From MKUN01 sp964481425 (GTDB lineage: Bacteria; Bacteroidota; Bacteroidia; Chitinophagales; Chitinophagaceae), in contig CAYZTM010000003.1 in assembly GCA_964481425.1 (NCBI GenBank), positions 62,001 through 126,000 of the forward strand: DNA of 64,000 nt, given 5' to 3'. Shown here in pieces: positions 44,725-52,097 of the stretch. Each line of letters opens with the position of its first letter. Positions within the stretch are counted from its first letter, which is position 1. The notes under the pieces are model-generated. The model was not told where the DNA came from. It worked only from the letters and a program-made list of their open reading frames with translations, and searched no databases. Position numbers and translations under genes: made by a program.

Positions 44725-46818
44725 ATGTACAGCAAGGAAGATGAAAAAAGCCTGTATGAACTGGCTAAAAGACTGATAGAAAAATTGCCCCATGATCATG
44801 AAAAAGCTGCACAGGAATTGCGGGATGTGATCGTATATGCCGACTGGAAATATTATGTGCAGAGCGACCCTGTGTTCAGCGATTTCGAATACGATACGCT
44901 GTTCAAAAAGCTGAAGGAACTGGAAGCTCAATATCCTGTACTCGTCACCAGCGACTCCCCTACTCAACGCGTGGCGCTTGGACTAAGTGAGAAATTCCCC
45001 CCGGTGAGCCACCTTGTGCCGATGCTGAGCCTCGACAATACCTATAATGCCGAAGACCTGCAAGACTGGGACAGGCGCTGTAAAGAACTGGCCGATACGG
45101 AGGAAATAGAATACTGTGTAGAACCTAAATACGATGGGGCCAGCATATCGCTGGTATATGAAGATGGTAAATTGAGCCGCGGCGCTACAAGAGGCGACGG
45201 TGTGATGGGTGAAGAGATAACCGTGAATATCCGGCAGATCAAATCCATTCCCCTCTCTGCCGCTTTCATGAAATATGGCGTGCAGACCGTAGAGATACGC
45301 GGGGAATGTGTGATACATAAAGATGTGTTTGCCGCGTTCAACGCGCAACGCGAAGCGGAGGGCCTGGCGCCACTGGCCAATCCCCGTAATGCCGCATCGG
45401 GCACACTACGCATGCTCGACCCGAGAGAAGTAGGCAAACGTGGCCTGACCGCCATACTGTACCAGGTAAGTTATTACAACCTCAGCGGCGAAACACCCAA
45501 AGAACTGCATACTCATTACGATACCATACAATGGCTGTACCATCTCGGCTTTCCCACCCCGACAAAGGAGATGCGGAAGTTCAAAAAGATAGCGGATGTG
45601 ATCGCCTTCTGCGAATCTTTCGAAGCACAGCGTGACGAGCTACCCTTCGAGGTGGATGGGCTGGTGATAAAAGTGAACAGTTTTGAACTGCAGGACAAAA
45701 TGGGCATGACCAGCCATCACCCCCGTTGGGCAGTGGCTTATAAATTCAAAGCGAGGCAGGCTACCAGCAAGCTGCGCCGCGTAGAATTCCAGGTGGGGCG
45801 CACCGGTACCATTACCCCTGTGGCCAAGATAGACCCTGTGCATATAGGCGGCGTTACGGTCACTTCCATATCCTTGTTCAATGAAGATGTGGTACGCGAG
45901 AAAGACCTGCACATAGGCGATACGGTATTGGTGGAGCGCGCCGGTGATGTAATACCCTATATCGTAAAGCCACTTGCAGAACTGCGCAACGGCAGCGAAG
46001 AAAAAATAAAGTTCCCCAGCCACTGCCCTGTATGCCACAGCCCCTTGGTGAAGGCAGAAGGCGAGGCCGCATGGCGCTGCGACAATGCGAACTGCCCCAC
46101 ACAGGTGGTGGAGCGCATCATCCACTACGTGAGCAAAGATGCTATGGACATACGCAACCTGGGCGGGGCCAATGTGCAGAAATTCTTTGAGCTTGGCCTG
46201 TTGAAAGATATACCCGGTATCTATCACCTGGACTGGGAAGCGATACGCAAGCTGGAAGGCTTTGGTGAAAAATCGATCAGCAACCTGCAGCAGTCAATAG
46301 AAAACTCTAAAAAGCAAAGCCTGAACAGGCTGATATACGGCCTGGGCATACGCTATGTGGGCGAAACAACCGCAAAAACCCTGGCCAGTGCAATTGGACA
46401 CCTGAAAGAACTGTATGACTGGGATATAGAGAAGCTGATATCACTGGAGGACATAGGGCCCAAAGTAGCTACATCGGTAGCACATTTCTTTGCGCAGAAG
46501 GAGAACCGGCATATGCTGGATGTGCTGGAGCAGGAAGGTGTGAACATGACCAATACGCACAAAGGACAAAAAACTGCCGAAGGCGCGTTCTCCGGAAAAA
46601 CATTCCTGTTCACCGGCACGCTGAATAAATTCAAACGCAGTGATGCCGAAGCGCAAGTGGAAGAAAAAGGGGGCAGCATACTCAGCGGCGTGAGCAGTAA
46701 ACTCAACTACCTGGTAGTAGGCGCAGATGCCGGATCGAAACTGGAAAAGGCAAAGAAACTTGGGACAGTCAGTATACTCAGCGAGGATGAGTTCGAGCAA
46801 TTGTTGCAGGAAGAATAG
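44725..46818 (+). CDS. ligA: NAD-dependent DNA ligase
   Basis: 697 residues, a typical LigA. Ia domain residues are near the N-terminus (YYVQSDPVFSDFEYDTLF), with the active-site lysine K135 in EPKYDGAS, then TRGDGVMGEE and EVRGECV-like VEIRGECVIHK near 190. The OB fold is followed by a four-cysteine zinc finger (CPVC ... CDNANC near residue 433-455), helix-hairpin-helix repeats (about 490-600) and a C-terminal BRCT domain (about 612-690, FSGKTFLFTGTLNKFKRSDAE). It seals nicks using NAD+ in replication and repair. Confidence 0.96.
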   Translation: MYSKEDEKSLYELAKRLIEKLPHDHEKAAQELRDVIVYADWKYYVQSDPVFSDFEYDTLFKKLKELEAQYPVLVTSDSPTQRVALGLSEKFPPVSHLVPMLSLDNTYNAEDLQDWDRRCKELADTEEIEYCVEPKYDGASISLVYEDGKLSRGATRGDGVMGEEITVNIRQIKSIPLSAAFMKYGVQTVEIRGECVIHKDVFAAFNAQREAEGLAPLANPRNAASGTLRMLDPREVGKRGLTAILYQVSYYNLSGETPKELHTHYDTIQWLYHLGFPTPTKEMRKFKKIADVIAFCESFEAQRDELPFEVDGLVIKVNSFELQDKMGMTSHHPRWAVAYKFKARQATSKLRRVEFQVGRTGTITPVAKIDPVHIGGVTVTSISLFNEDVVREKDLHIGDTVLVERAGDVIPYIVKPLAELRNGSEEKIKFPSHCPVCHSPLVKAEGEAAWRCDNANCPTQVVERIIHYVSKDAMDIRNLGGANVQKFFELGLLKDIPGIYHLDWEAIRKLEGFGEKSISNLQQSIENSKKQSLNRLIYGLGIRYVGETTAKTLASAIGHLKELYDWDIEKLISLEDIGPKVATSVAHFFAQKENRHMLDVLEQEGVNMTNTHKGQKTAEGAFSGKTFLFTGTLNKFKRSDAEAQVEEKGGSILSGVSSKLNYLVVGADAGSKLEKAKKLGTVSILSEDEFEQLLQEE

Positions 46819-46877
46819 CCCATATATTGTTGCTATCTTTATGGTCAACCGCTTTCATAACAGTTCAACCGCATTTT

Positions 46878-47054
46878 ATGAAAAAGCTATTTTCTATCTC
46901 GACGGCTCTTGGTGTTATCATCATTCTGATCGCTGTTTTGTTCAAACAGTTCCATTGGCCGGGTGAAAAAGGATTGATCACTGCCGGGGTTTGTGTACTG
47001 CTATTTTCAATGCTCATCTATCTTGCTATGCAGTTAAGGAAAAGCAAGACCTGA
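46878..47054 (+). CDS. Small two-helix membrane protein, GldL-like motif
   Basis: 58 residues from the ATG at 46878 (MKKLFSISTALGVIIILIAV). Two hydrophobic helices flank the short loop KQFHWPGEKG. An (x)HWPG loop between two helices also occurs at the N-terminus of GldL, the inner-membrane motor protein of gliding and type IX secretion, and in short Bacteroidota proteins of unknown role. It follows ligA by 59 bases. The start gives a normal N-terminus; a longer frame begins upstream. Confidence 0.6.
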   Translation: MKKLFSISTALGVIIILIAVLFKQFHWPGEKGLITAGVCVLLFSMLIYLAMQLRKSKT

Positions 47055-47063
47055 TCAAATGAT

Positions 47064-47582
47064 TCACAGCCGTCCAATGGCGTCAAGTGCCGTTCTCAAC
47101 CGTTCTTCTTCATTACCATCTACGGCCAGCCAGGCGCTGCCACTATTGCTGACAATATCCCGGTAAACATCATAAAAATACTTACGGTCTTCCGGTGCAG
47201 GATGTTCCCGCAAGGGGTCATCAGTCCAGGGCATATCGATACCGGTAAGCAGGTATAGGTCATATTTTCGTTCCGCGATCTGCTCCAGTATGCGGGAATG
47301 GCAACGTCCGTATTTCGCCTCGCTCCACACCTTAATAACATATAGATCGGTATCGCAGATGAGGTATTTGTTGGCTTGCTCCAGTAAACGGTCTTCACAC
47401 TCCAACTGCCCATTTGCTATGGTCAGGAGATCTTCTTCTGTATAAGACCTGGCCAAATTTTCGAGATAGGCACGGGCATACTCCGGAACCCATACAGTAC
47501 CCAGGGCTGCCGCAAGCGTCTCACTTAGCGTGCTTTTGCCTGTTGATTCGGGCCCTATGACCACTATTTTCTTAACACTCAT
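47064..47582 (-). CDS. NadR-like nicotinamide riboside kinase (P-loop)
   Basis: 172 residues. The Walker A motif GPESTGKST (G10-T18) heads an AAA/NadR-type kinase fold. VPEYARAYLENL near residue 32, DTDLYVIKVWSEAKYG near 97 and DLYLLTGIDMPWTDDPLREHP near 132 match the ribosylnicotinamide-kinase domain of NadR. It would phosphorylate nicotinamide riboside to NMN using ATP in the cytosol. Its start overlaps the PAP2 gene stop by four bases (ATGA), and pnuC is upstream, so the three form a salvage operon. Confidence 0.82.
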   Translation of the reverse strand: MSVKKIVVIGPESTGKSTLSETLAAALGTVWVPEYARAYLENLARSYTEEDLLTIANGQLECEDRLLEQANKYLICDTDLYVIKVWSEAKYGRCHSRILEQIAERKYDLYLLTGIDMPWTDDPLREHPAPEDRKYFYDVYRDIVSNSGSAWLAVDGNEEERLRTALDAIGRL

Positions 47583-48217
47583 TGTGCAGGGTCATGCTTT
47601 TTGTGTTTACGATGCTGCAGCCATTTCATCCCTTCGTAGCTAATGAATGCCGAACCCGCGCCTGTTAATGCACCTACGATGATATCGCTGGGGTAATGCT
47701 CTCCGAGGTACAGGCGGGAATAGGCAACCGTACAGGCATATAAATAGGACGGTGCTATAACATACCATCTGGGATACTCCAGCGATAATGATGTGGCCGT
47801 AGAAAAGCAAACAGAAGTATGCCCCGAAGGCATAGAGGCGTCCATTTCGTATTTGTAAGGTATGATGTCGCTGTAAGTTTCGTAAGGGCGCTTACGGTCA
47901 ATGACATATTTTGCACCTTCTGTAAGCACAGCAGTAATGACGATACTCCCGGCCGTTTGCCAGCCATTTTGAATAGTGCTCTTATCGTGAACAGCGTAGC
48001 CATATACCAGTTGCGCCAGTGGTACAGCAGCATTCAGGGGGATGTAAGTATCAGACACAAATTTCATTGTGCCGGAGAGCGAGGCATTACGGTTATGGTA
48101 TATGTCGCGAAGCCACCTGATATCCCGGCCCTGTGCAGCAGCGGTCAAAGAAATGAACAGGCAGAGCAAAGAGATCAGGCACCGCCTGCCTGCCGTATAT
48201 GGTACAATTTTCGCCAT
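47579..48217 (-). CDS. PAP2-family phosphatase
   Basis: 212 residues from the ATG at 48217, which gives a signal-like N-terminus (RCLISLLCLFISLTAAAQ) and overlaps the 3' end of pnuC by 43 bases. The three PAP2 motifs are present: KYVIDRKRPYE (KxxxxxxRP), MPSGHTSVCF (PSGH) and YSRLYLGEHYPSDIIVGA (SRxxxxxHxxxD), so the enzyme should be active. PAP2 enzymes dephosphorylate lipids or soluble phosphates on the periplasmic side. Placed between an NR transporter and an NR kinase, it may produce nicotinamide riboside from NMN before uptake; that is inference from context. A longer upstream frame has no family support. Confidence 0.83.
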   Translation of the reverse strand: MAKIVPYTAGRRCLISLLCLFISLTAAAQGRDIRWLRDIYHNRNASLSGTMKFVSDTYIPLNAAVPLAQLVYGYAVHDKSTIQNGWQTAGSIVITAVLTEGAKYVIDRKRPYETYSDIIPYKYEMDASMPSGHTSVCFSTATSLSLEYPRWYVIAPSYLYACTVAYSRLYLGEHYPSDIIVGALTGAGSAFISYEGMKWLQHRKHKKHDPAQ

Positions 48218-48843
48218 TCGAAGTAGCCAAAAATAGCCACAATAAACAAGAATAAAGTAAGGGCCGCAGTAAAGGGCATGTCTTTGTATATAAGCACGGG
48301 TATGGCCACTGCATTCGAGAGGTTGAGCAAGAGCCAGTTCTCGATCTTGCGTTTGGCCAGCAGCCACATACCACTCCATGCAGCGGCGGAGATGAAAGCA
48401 TCCCATACTGCTACATCAGAAATATGGTAATAGTGCCCGAAAACAAGCGGAAATATCTTAGTGAGTAATACATATAAAAGGCCCCAGCCCAACACTACGA
48501 TAGCAGCCGTTATCAGCCAGTCCTTCCTGCTATTGGCGGAAATGGGTAAATGAGTGCCATTGCCCCTCCGCTTTACCCACAGGTACCAGCCGTAAATGCT
48601 CATCACAAAGTAATAGGTATTAAGTATGGCATCCGCATATAAACCTATACCAATGAACAGGTAAGTATAAATGACCGTACTGATGATACCGGCGGGATAA
48701 AGCAACACTTTATTGCTCCGGGCCAGCAAAACCTCGGCTACCGCAAAGAAGATCGCTATCCACTCCAGTGGCGGTGTGGCCCTGGCCTGTGAAATAAATA
48801 TTGCAATAAAACCGTTATTATCCATGATGTGCAATAAGGTCAT
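48175..48843 (-). CDS. pnuC: Nicotinamide riboside transporter PnuC
   Basis: 222 residues with seven to eight hydrophobic helices. The family signature PPLEWIAIFFAVAEVLLARSNKVLLYPAG, then YLFIGIGLYADAILNTYYFVMSIYGWYLW (in parts, residues 19-85), holds the conserved NxxY and W residues that line the vitamin channel. PnuC moves nicotinamide riboside by facilitated diffusion, trapped by phosphorylation. The downstream NadR-like kinase supports this substrate over thiamine (PnuT). No TPP riboswitch is visible upstream. The start could be at 48843 or at the ATG at 48825. Confidence 0.87.
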   Translation of the reverse strand: MTLLHIMDNNGFIAIFISQARATPPLEWIAIFFAVAEVLLARSNKVLLYPAGIISTVIYTYLFIGIGLYADAILNTYYFVMSIYGWYLWVKRRGNGTHLPISANSRKDWLITAAIVVLGWGLLYVLLTKIFPLVFGHYYHISDVAVWDAFISAAAWSGMWLLAKRKIENWLLLNLSNAVAIPVLIYKDMPFTAALTLFLFIVAIFGYFEWRKLYHIRQAGGA

Positions 48844-48868
48844 ACCAAAGCGATAAGTGCGAATGGTA

Positions 48869-48876
48869 TAATTTTG
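48869..48876 (+). promoter_or_regulatory. TAnnTTTG -7 element for the sugar-dehydrogenase gene
   Basis: TAATTTTG, 40 bases before the start codon at 48917, in the region divergent from pnuC. Confidence 0.45.
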
Positions 48877-48916
48877 TTGTAAGAATAATAATTATTCACC
48901 GCAAAAACACTGGCTC

Positions 48917-50254
48917 ATGAAAAAGCTGTTCTACCTGTTGCTCCTTTCTTTGCTTTGCATCCCCCGGGCCAGGGCCCAATTTGGCATAAGGGTAGTGAAA
49001 GATTCGGTATTCATACCATGGGAGATCATTTACGGGCCCGATGGTAAAATATGGATGGACCAGAAAAACGGTTATGTGTGTACTGTAGACCCTGTAAGCG
49101 GGACAACAGATACCCTATACCACCAGGCCAATACGGCTATACAGGGCGAAGGGGGTATGACCGGCATGCAGCTGGACCCCGATTTTCCCAACACACCCTA
49201 TATCTATATTGCCTACGAATACAAGCCCGACACGGCACATTATTTCGAAAGGGTATCGCGCTACAGTTACGATGGCAGTACCCTGACCGGGGAAACCGTA
49301 CTCATTGACAGCATTACAGGCGCTACTTATCACAATGGCTGCAGGCTGCTGATAGTGGGCGATAAGCTTTTCATCACCACAGGCGATGCCACAGTAGGCA
49401 GCAATGCACAAGACCTGCAATCGAAGAATGGCAAGATACTGCGCATCAACCTGGATGGCAGCATACCGGGCGATAACCCGATAGCCGGGAGCCCCATATG
49501 GTGCTGGGGCCAGCGCAATGCACAGGGGCTCACTTATGCCAACAACATCCTCTACAGCTCCATGCATGGCGATGCCACCGATGACGAGATAAACTTTATC
49601 ATGAAAGGGCGCAACTATGGCTGGCCCAATGTAGAAGGCTATTGCGACCAGCCCTCGGAGGTGATCTTCTGCAACGACTCGAACGTAGTGGAACCCAAAT
49701 TTGACTGGACGCCCACAATAGCCCCCTGTGGCATCGAGTACTATAACCTTGCTATGTTCCCGAACTGGCAGAACTCATTACTGCTCTGCACACTGAAAGA
49801 TACTACCCTGCACCAGTTGCAGCTCAATGCCGGCCACGACTCCATAATGAGCGATAACCGCATACTACTGCATTACGGCAGGTTGCGCGATATATGTTTT
49901 TCGCCCGATGGCAGGGTCTTCCTGTCCACCAGCAACAGCAATGCCTCCGGTGTCGGCCCCTTCGTGGACCGCATCATAGAGCTGTATGACCCAACGGCTG
50001 TACCCGAAATAACTAAAGCGCAGGAGCTGTCCATATACCCCAACCCGGCAAAGGAATGGGTCAACATAAGCGTGAACAAGCCGGGTAATGGCACCTATAA
50101 ACTCCTGGACCCATTGGGACGGGTGATGCTAACCGGCACCGTGAACCGTGAGCAGGCTACGATCTCCTTATCGGGCCTGCCGAAAGGTTTATATTACATA
50201 AAGTTAGTAACGGCCACAGGGGAAATATACAAGGGAAAAATATGGAAGGCTTAG
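48917..50254 (+). CDS. Secreted PQQ-dependent sugar dehydrogenase-like protein, T9SS cargo
   Basis: 445 residues. A signal peptide (FYLLLLSLLCIPRARAQ) is followed by a six-bladed propeller of the glucose/sorbosone dehydrogenase family (about 25-355): IPWEIIYGPDGKIWM, GGMTGMQLDPDFPNTPYIYIAY, NGKILRINLDGSIPGDNP, WGQRNAQGLTYAN, LRDICFSPDGRVFLSTS. The C-terminal 75 residues form a type IX sorting domain (SIYPNPAKEWVNISV ... ATGEIYKGKIWKA). It probably acts at the cell surface as a PQQ- or metal-bound sugar dehydrogenase. The substrate is not determined by sequence. Confidence 0.86.
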   Translation: MKKLFYLLLLSLLCIPRARAQFGIRVVKDSVFIPWEIIYGPDGKIWMDQKNGYVCTVDPVSGTTDTLYHQANTAIQGEGGMTGMQLDPDFPNTPYIYIAYEYKPDTAHYFERVSRYSYDGSTLTGETVLIDSITGATYHNGCRLLIVGDKLFITTGDATVGSNAQDLQSKNGKILRINLDGSIPGDNPIAGSPIWCWGQRNAQGLTYANNILYSSMHGDATDDEINFIMKGRNYGWPNVEGYCDQPSEVIFCNDSNVVEPKFDWTPTIAPCGIEYYNLAMFPNWQNSLLLCTLKDTTLHQLQLNAGHDSIMSDNRILLHYGRLRDICFSPDGRVFLSTSNSNASGVGPFVDRIIELYDPTAVPEITKAQELSIYPNPAKEWVNISVNKPGNGTYKLLDPLGRVMLTGTVNREQATISLSGLPKGLYYIKLVTATGEIYKGKIWKA

Positions 50255-50314
50255 GTCCCCAGTTATTTTTGGATAATTGTGCAGAAGTTATATTTTTGCA
50301 CTCCATTTACGGAT

Positions 50315-50390
50315 GGTGCGGTAGCTCAGTCGGTAGAGCAAAGGACTGAAAATCCTTGTGTCGGCGGTTCGATCCCGCCCCACACCACCA
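50315..50390 (+). tRNA. tRNA-Phe (anticodon GAA)
   Basis: A 76-base cloverleaf with CCA encoded at 50388-50390. The D arm is GCTC/GAGC, the anticodon stem AAGGA/TCCTT with loop CTGAAAA and anticodon GAA at 50348-50350. The T arm is GGCGG-TTCGATC-CCGCC. The acceptor stem pairs GGTGCGG with CCACACC, but the fifth position is a C-A mismatch (50319 with 50382). A terminator follows directly. Confidence 0.95.
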
Positions 50391-50391
50391 G

Positions 50392-50422
50392 AAAAAACGC
50401 AAGCGATACGCTTGCGTTTTTT
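50392..50422 (+). terminator. Terminator directly after tRNA-Phe
   Basis: CGCAAGCG pairs with CGCTTGCG around a 3-base loop, with six A before and six T after, one base past the CCA end. Confidence 0.85.
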
Positions 50423-50502
50423 GTTTGGACGAAGTGAGACGCTTCGACCAGTGGAGGGGTTCTCCAATCGACGGACCACAGCTTACATTGTTCTGAACAT
50501 TC

Positions 50503-50529
50503 AAAAGGCAACCATATCAGTTGCCTTTT
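50503..50529. terminator. Second hairpin downstream of tRNA-Phe
   Basis: AAAAGGCAAC pairs with GTTGCCTTTT around a 7-base loop. The rest of the roughly 290 bases between the tRNA and the next gene shows no gene or recognisable site. Confidence 0.65.
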
Positions 50530-50679
50530 ATGGAGAACAAATAAACTCATATGCAATGCAAGTTTACTGTCCTCTATGTATCATTGTTTTCTAAGCTTTG
50601 AATATATATTGATGTTAATGGTGCGCCAATAAAAATTGAAGTTTCTCTATTATAAAAATCGGAATAGGGTTTTCCGGCA

Positions 50680-51258
50680 TTATTTTAAGATCGTGCTATC
50701 TGGAGATGTAAAGCGAACAGAAGGCTTTATAATTAAAGAACCAGTAAATGGATAGCTATTCCCTTTAACAATATAGCTAACTGTATCCAGACGAATATAT
50801 GACCATGACTTTGTAAAATCAATTTTTGTGCTGATCGGGTCAGAATCTTTAAACTCTCCATTTTCAGGCATGTTATGCGATATCGCTTTGGCCTTTATAA
50901 ATGTGGGGGAGTCGGAAACAACAAAATCTTCCAGACCCGTGTATAAAAAAACTGGTATGGAGTCCGTCAACATAAAATAGTTAACCGCTCCACTTTCATA
51001 CATATTCTTTACGACACTATAAAAAGGCGCAAACGTCAGCATATATTCTCGTGTTCCTGCTTTTTTATCAATAAAAATGGCATATGCTGGTGCCGTAGGT
51101 ATAGTATTAACGTACATACTAAATAGGCTGTCTGCAGTTTTAGAAAGTTTTAAACCATTGGATACCTTTATTTCTTGATTAAACTGCTTTGATACATTTC
51201 TTTCATTGCAACCAATCATTACAAGTATACAAACAACGTAAACAGCGTTTTTTACCAC
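50680..51258 (-). CDS. Small lipoprotein of unknown function
   Basis: 192 residues starting at GTG. The N-terminus MVKNAVYVVCILVMIGC carries a lipobox (VMIGC, Cys17), so it is likely an outer- or inner-membrane lipoprotein. The mature region has beta-strand-like segments (YAIFIDKKAGTREYMLTFAPFYS, SLIIKPSVRFTSPD) but no known domain. It is AT-rich compared with flanking housekeeping genes and sits in an accessory patch after tRNA-Phe. Function unknown. Confidence 0.5.
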   Translation of the reverse strand: MVKNAVYVVCILVMIGCNERNVSKQFNQEIKVSNGLKLSKTADSLFSMYVNTIPTAPAYAIFIDKKAGTREYMLTFAPFYSVVKNMYESGAVNYFMLTDSIPVFLYTGLEDFVVSDSPTFIKAKAISHNMPENGEFKDSDPISTKIDFTKSWSYIRLDTVSYIVKGNSYPFTGSLIIKPSVRFTSPDSTILK

Positions 51259-51385
51259 TTTTTAATTTAATGTTTTTGCAATGATTTAATACTTTGATCA
51301 AGCCTGCAAATCCAACAGGGAAACATGCTCTCGATTTTTTTCATACAATATCTTAGGTTGACGAGTATTTATTTAGTCACAATGC

Positions 51386-51491
51386 TTATTTTTTATTCAA
51401 AAAGAATCCATTTTTAAACCGATAAACAGTACCTTTTTTTACTCCTGGAATAATCAGTTATTTCATCAACACCATCTTTATCGTAGTCATT
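51386..51491 (-). pseudogene. Frameshifted tail with a VCBS/FG-GAP-like DxDxDG motif
   Basis: Just past the stop of the 134-residue gene, the plus-one frame reads NDYDKDGVDEITDYS, a calcium-binding DxDxDG pattern typical of VCBS/FG-GAP repeats. After a second shift in an A run, another frame reads PGVKKGTVYRFKNGFFLNKK and stops at 51386-51388. The pieces look like the end of one protein broken by two small indels, possibly the original C-terminus of the 134-residue gene. The remaining 230-base gap holds nothing else I can identify. Confidence 0.35.
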
Positions 51492-51891
51492 CCTCAGTAT
51501 TATATAGCTTGCCTGTTTTTATGTTGTAAAATTTATATAAGCATAGGTCTCCAGTTGAGGTACAGCCAAATTTGAACTTAACACAGCGCTTAGTCTGTTT
51601 TACAACTACAGCTCCTAAACGATAGTCAAGAGGACCATATACCATTTCAAAAGAGGTAATCCTTAGTTTCCTCTGATTATCGAAAGGGACTAAATAATAA
51701 TATATACTATCCGCATCACACGATCGGACAAGAATGCCCACGTCTTTAATTTTTGTCGTATCACATTTAATAATACCATAATCGCTCTTACATTCACACA
51801 TGCTTTGCGCATGGATTACTGAATATGAAATTGAAAAAATACAGAACGTAATAGTTGCCTTAAAAATCTTGTTTATTATTTTACCTTTCAT
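51487..51891 (-). CDS. Small secreted protein, possibly truncated
   Basis: 134 residues. A signal peptide (KATITFCIFSISYSVIHAQ) is followed by a cysteine-containing mature domain (CECKSDYGIIKCDTTK, RSCDADSIYY, FGCTSTGDLCLYKFYNI). It ends ...KTGKLYNTEE. Its start overlaps by four bases the stop of a short effector-like fragment, and its 3' end is followed by a frameshifted continuation, so the visible protein may be a truncated version. AT-rich, in the patch after tRNA-Phe. Function unknown. Confidence 0.5.
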   Translation of the reverse strand: MKGKIINKIFKATITFCIFSISYSVIHAQSMCECKSDYGIIKCDTTKIKDVGILVRSCDADSIYYYLVPFDNQRKLRITSFEMVYGPLDYRLGAVVVKQTKRCVKFKFGCTSTGDLCLYKFYNIKTGKLYNTEE

Positions 51892-52028
51892 CTCAAAAAA
51901 TTGTTAACCCATGTTGAGCTACTGAATGAAGTCTTAGCTTGTTCAACACCATCCCGTTGCTCTGCGCCATTACAGTAATCAACTCCACCAGTTAGAGCAT
52001 TTATCATTCCAGCATTTGCAACCTGCAT
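51888..52028 (-). pseudogene. Remnant of an effector-like protein
   Basis: A 46-codon frame reads MQVANAGMINALTGGVDYCN then GAEQRDGVEQAKTSF. The same frame is open back to the permease stop (upstream residues FLNTPISQRSDTF). The 'NGAEqwDGxEQ'-like pattern recalls the conserved C-terminal region of some Bacteroidota secreted or polymorphic-toxin-associated proteins. No start and no full domain are present, so this is probably the surviving end of a deleted gene. It is coupled by ATGA to the next gene. Confidence 0.35.
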
Positions 52029-52097
52029 AAAAGTATCACTCCTTTGCGATATTGGCGTATTCAAAAAGCTATTGGCGCAACAATAGAAACGAAAAGC

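Noticed and set aside
48844..48916. TPP riboswitch ahead of pnuC
   Set aside because: The divergent gap is only 73 bases and lacks the conserved TPP core; the kinase partner points to nicotinamide riboside.
50288..50556. Minus-strand frames reading through tRNA-Phe
   Set aside because: They are antisense to a tRNA gene and its terminator; such frames are a common mis-annotation.
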